A stretch of DNA of 6,705 nt from NCBI GenBank assembly GCA_003446545.1, contig DMAO01000152.1, forward strand, positions 1 through 6,705, given 5' to 3'. The stretch comes from Sphaerochaeta sp. (GTDB lineage: Bacteria > Spirochaetota > Spirochaetia > Sphaerochaetales > Sphaerochaetaceae). The notes beneath the pieces are model-generated. The model was not told the DNA's origin. It searched no databases and saw nothing but the letters and a program-made list of their open reading frames with translations. A program made the translations under genes and the position numbers. Below, one piece after another: positions 6,596 to 6,705 of the stretch (its first letter is position 1; each line of letters opens with the position of its first letter).

Positions 6596-6598
6596 ATG
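6588..6598. repeat. Direct repeat CTATACAAATG, copy 2
   Basis: Identical to 6378-6388. Its last three bases would be the start codon of the possible gene that runs off the right edge. AGGCATTT also follows both copies, after 20 and 23 bases, hinting at an old local duplication, though this could be chance. Confidence 0.6.
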
Positions 6599-6705
6599 TT
6601 AACCAATAAAGAAAAAATACTAGGCATTTATGAGATTGGAAAGATGCTCCGGAAACGAAGTATGCCACAAAGTTTGTGTGCATTGATTCCCCAACGAAGC
6701 GAGAG
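6596..6705 (+). CDS. Possible start of an unrecognised gene, truncated by the window edge
   Basis: An open frame from ATG 6596 reaches the window end without a stop (36 codons), reading MLTNKEKILGIYEIGKMLRK and continuing to ALIPQRSE. The same frame is open back to 6551, so a TTG start at 6554 is also possible. The N-terminus is Lys-rich and could form a helix, but nothing identifies a family and no Shine-Dalgarno site precedes either start. Minus-strand frames are also open through the last 75 bases, so the 3' end of a minus-strand gene is an alternative. It would be divergent to the helicase gene. Confidence 0.3.
   Translation, partial: MLTNKEKILGIYEIGKMLRKRSMPQSLCALIPQRSE
6662..6683. repeat. 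Imperfect 22-bp palindrome
   Basis: Arms ATGCCACAAA and TTTGTGTGCAT flank a central G. They are perfectly complementary except for one extra base in the right arm (ATGC-CACAAA against ATGCACACAAA). It lies inside the possible plus-strand reading frame. It could be a protein-binding site or an RNA hairpin; function is unknown. Confidence 0.4.

Overview
The window looks like a bacterial chromosome segment of moderate GC content, with a more AT-rich right end. All four well-supported genes lie on the minus strand, so transcription runs from high to low coordinates. No rRNA, tRNA, CRISPR array or complete mobile element was seen. The combination of a CsdA/DeaD-type helicase, an RND-superfamily (HAE3/MMPL-like) exporter and MGDG-synthase-like glycosyltransferases is reminiscent of spirochaetes such as Sphaerochaeta. 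That taxonomic guess rests on protein character alone and is only moderately likely.

Right end (6309-6705): a mostly non-coding, AT-rich region. It holds a good sigma-70-type promoter for the helicase gene and a perfect 9-bp-arm hairpin resembling the right end of an IS200/IS605 (TnpB) element. It also has an 11-bp direct repeat, an imperfect palindrome, and the possible start of an unrecognised plus-strand gene that runs off the window.

Middle (4407-6308): a DEAD-box RNA helicase with a DbpA-type RNA-binding domain and an Arg/Gly/Asp-rich tail. It starts 18 codons inside the longest open frame and ends at a strong rho-independent terminator. It appears to be a separate transcription unit.

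Left (1-4233): a probable three-gene operon. An 810-residue, 12-TM RND exporter is followed 75 bp later by a 380-residue GT28/MGDG-synthase-like glycosyltransferase. A second, clearly paralogous glycosyltransferase follows 56 bp further on and is cut by the left edge. The second one has no stop inside the window and is easily missed. A plausible extended -10 promoter lies in the 173-bp gap after the helicase.

The most interesting idea is functional. Two tandem lipid-glycosyltransferase-like enzymes behind an RND exporter suggest a small glycolipid synthesis and export cassette, by analogy with MmpL and HpnN lipid transporters. The sequence supports the gene families and the layout. The shared substrate is inference.
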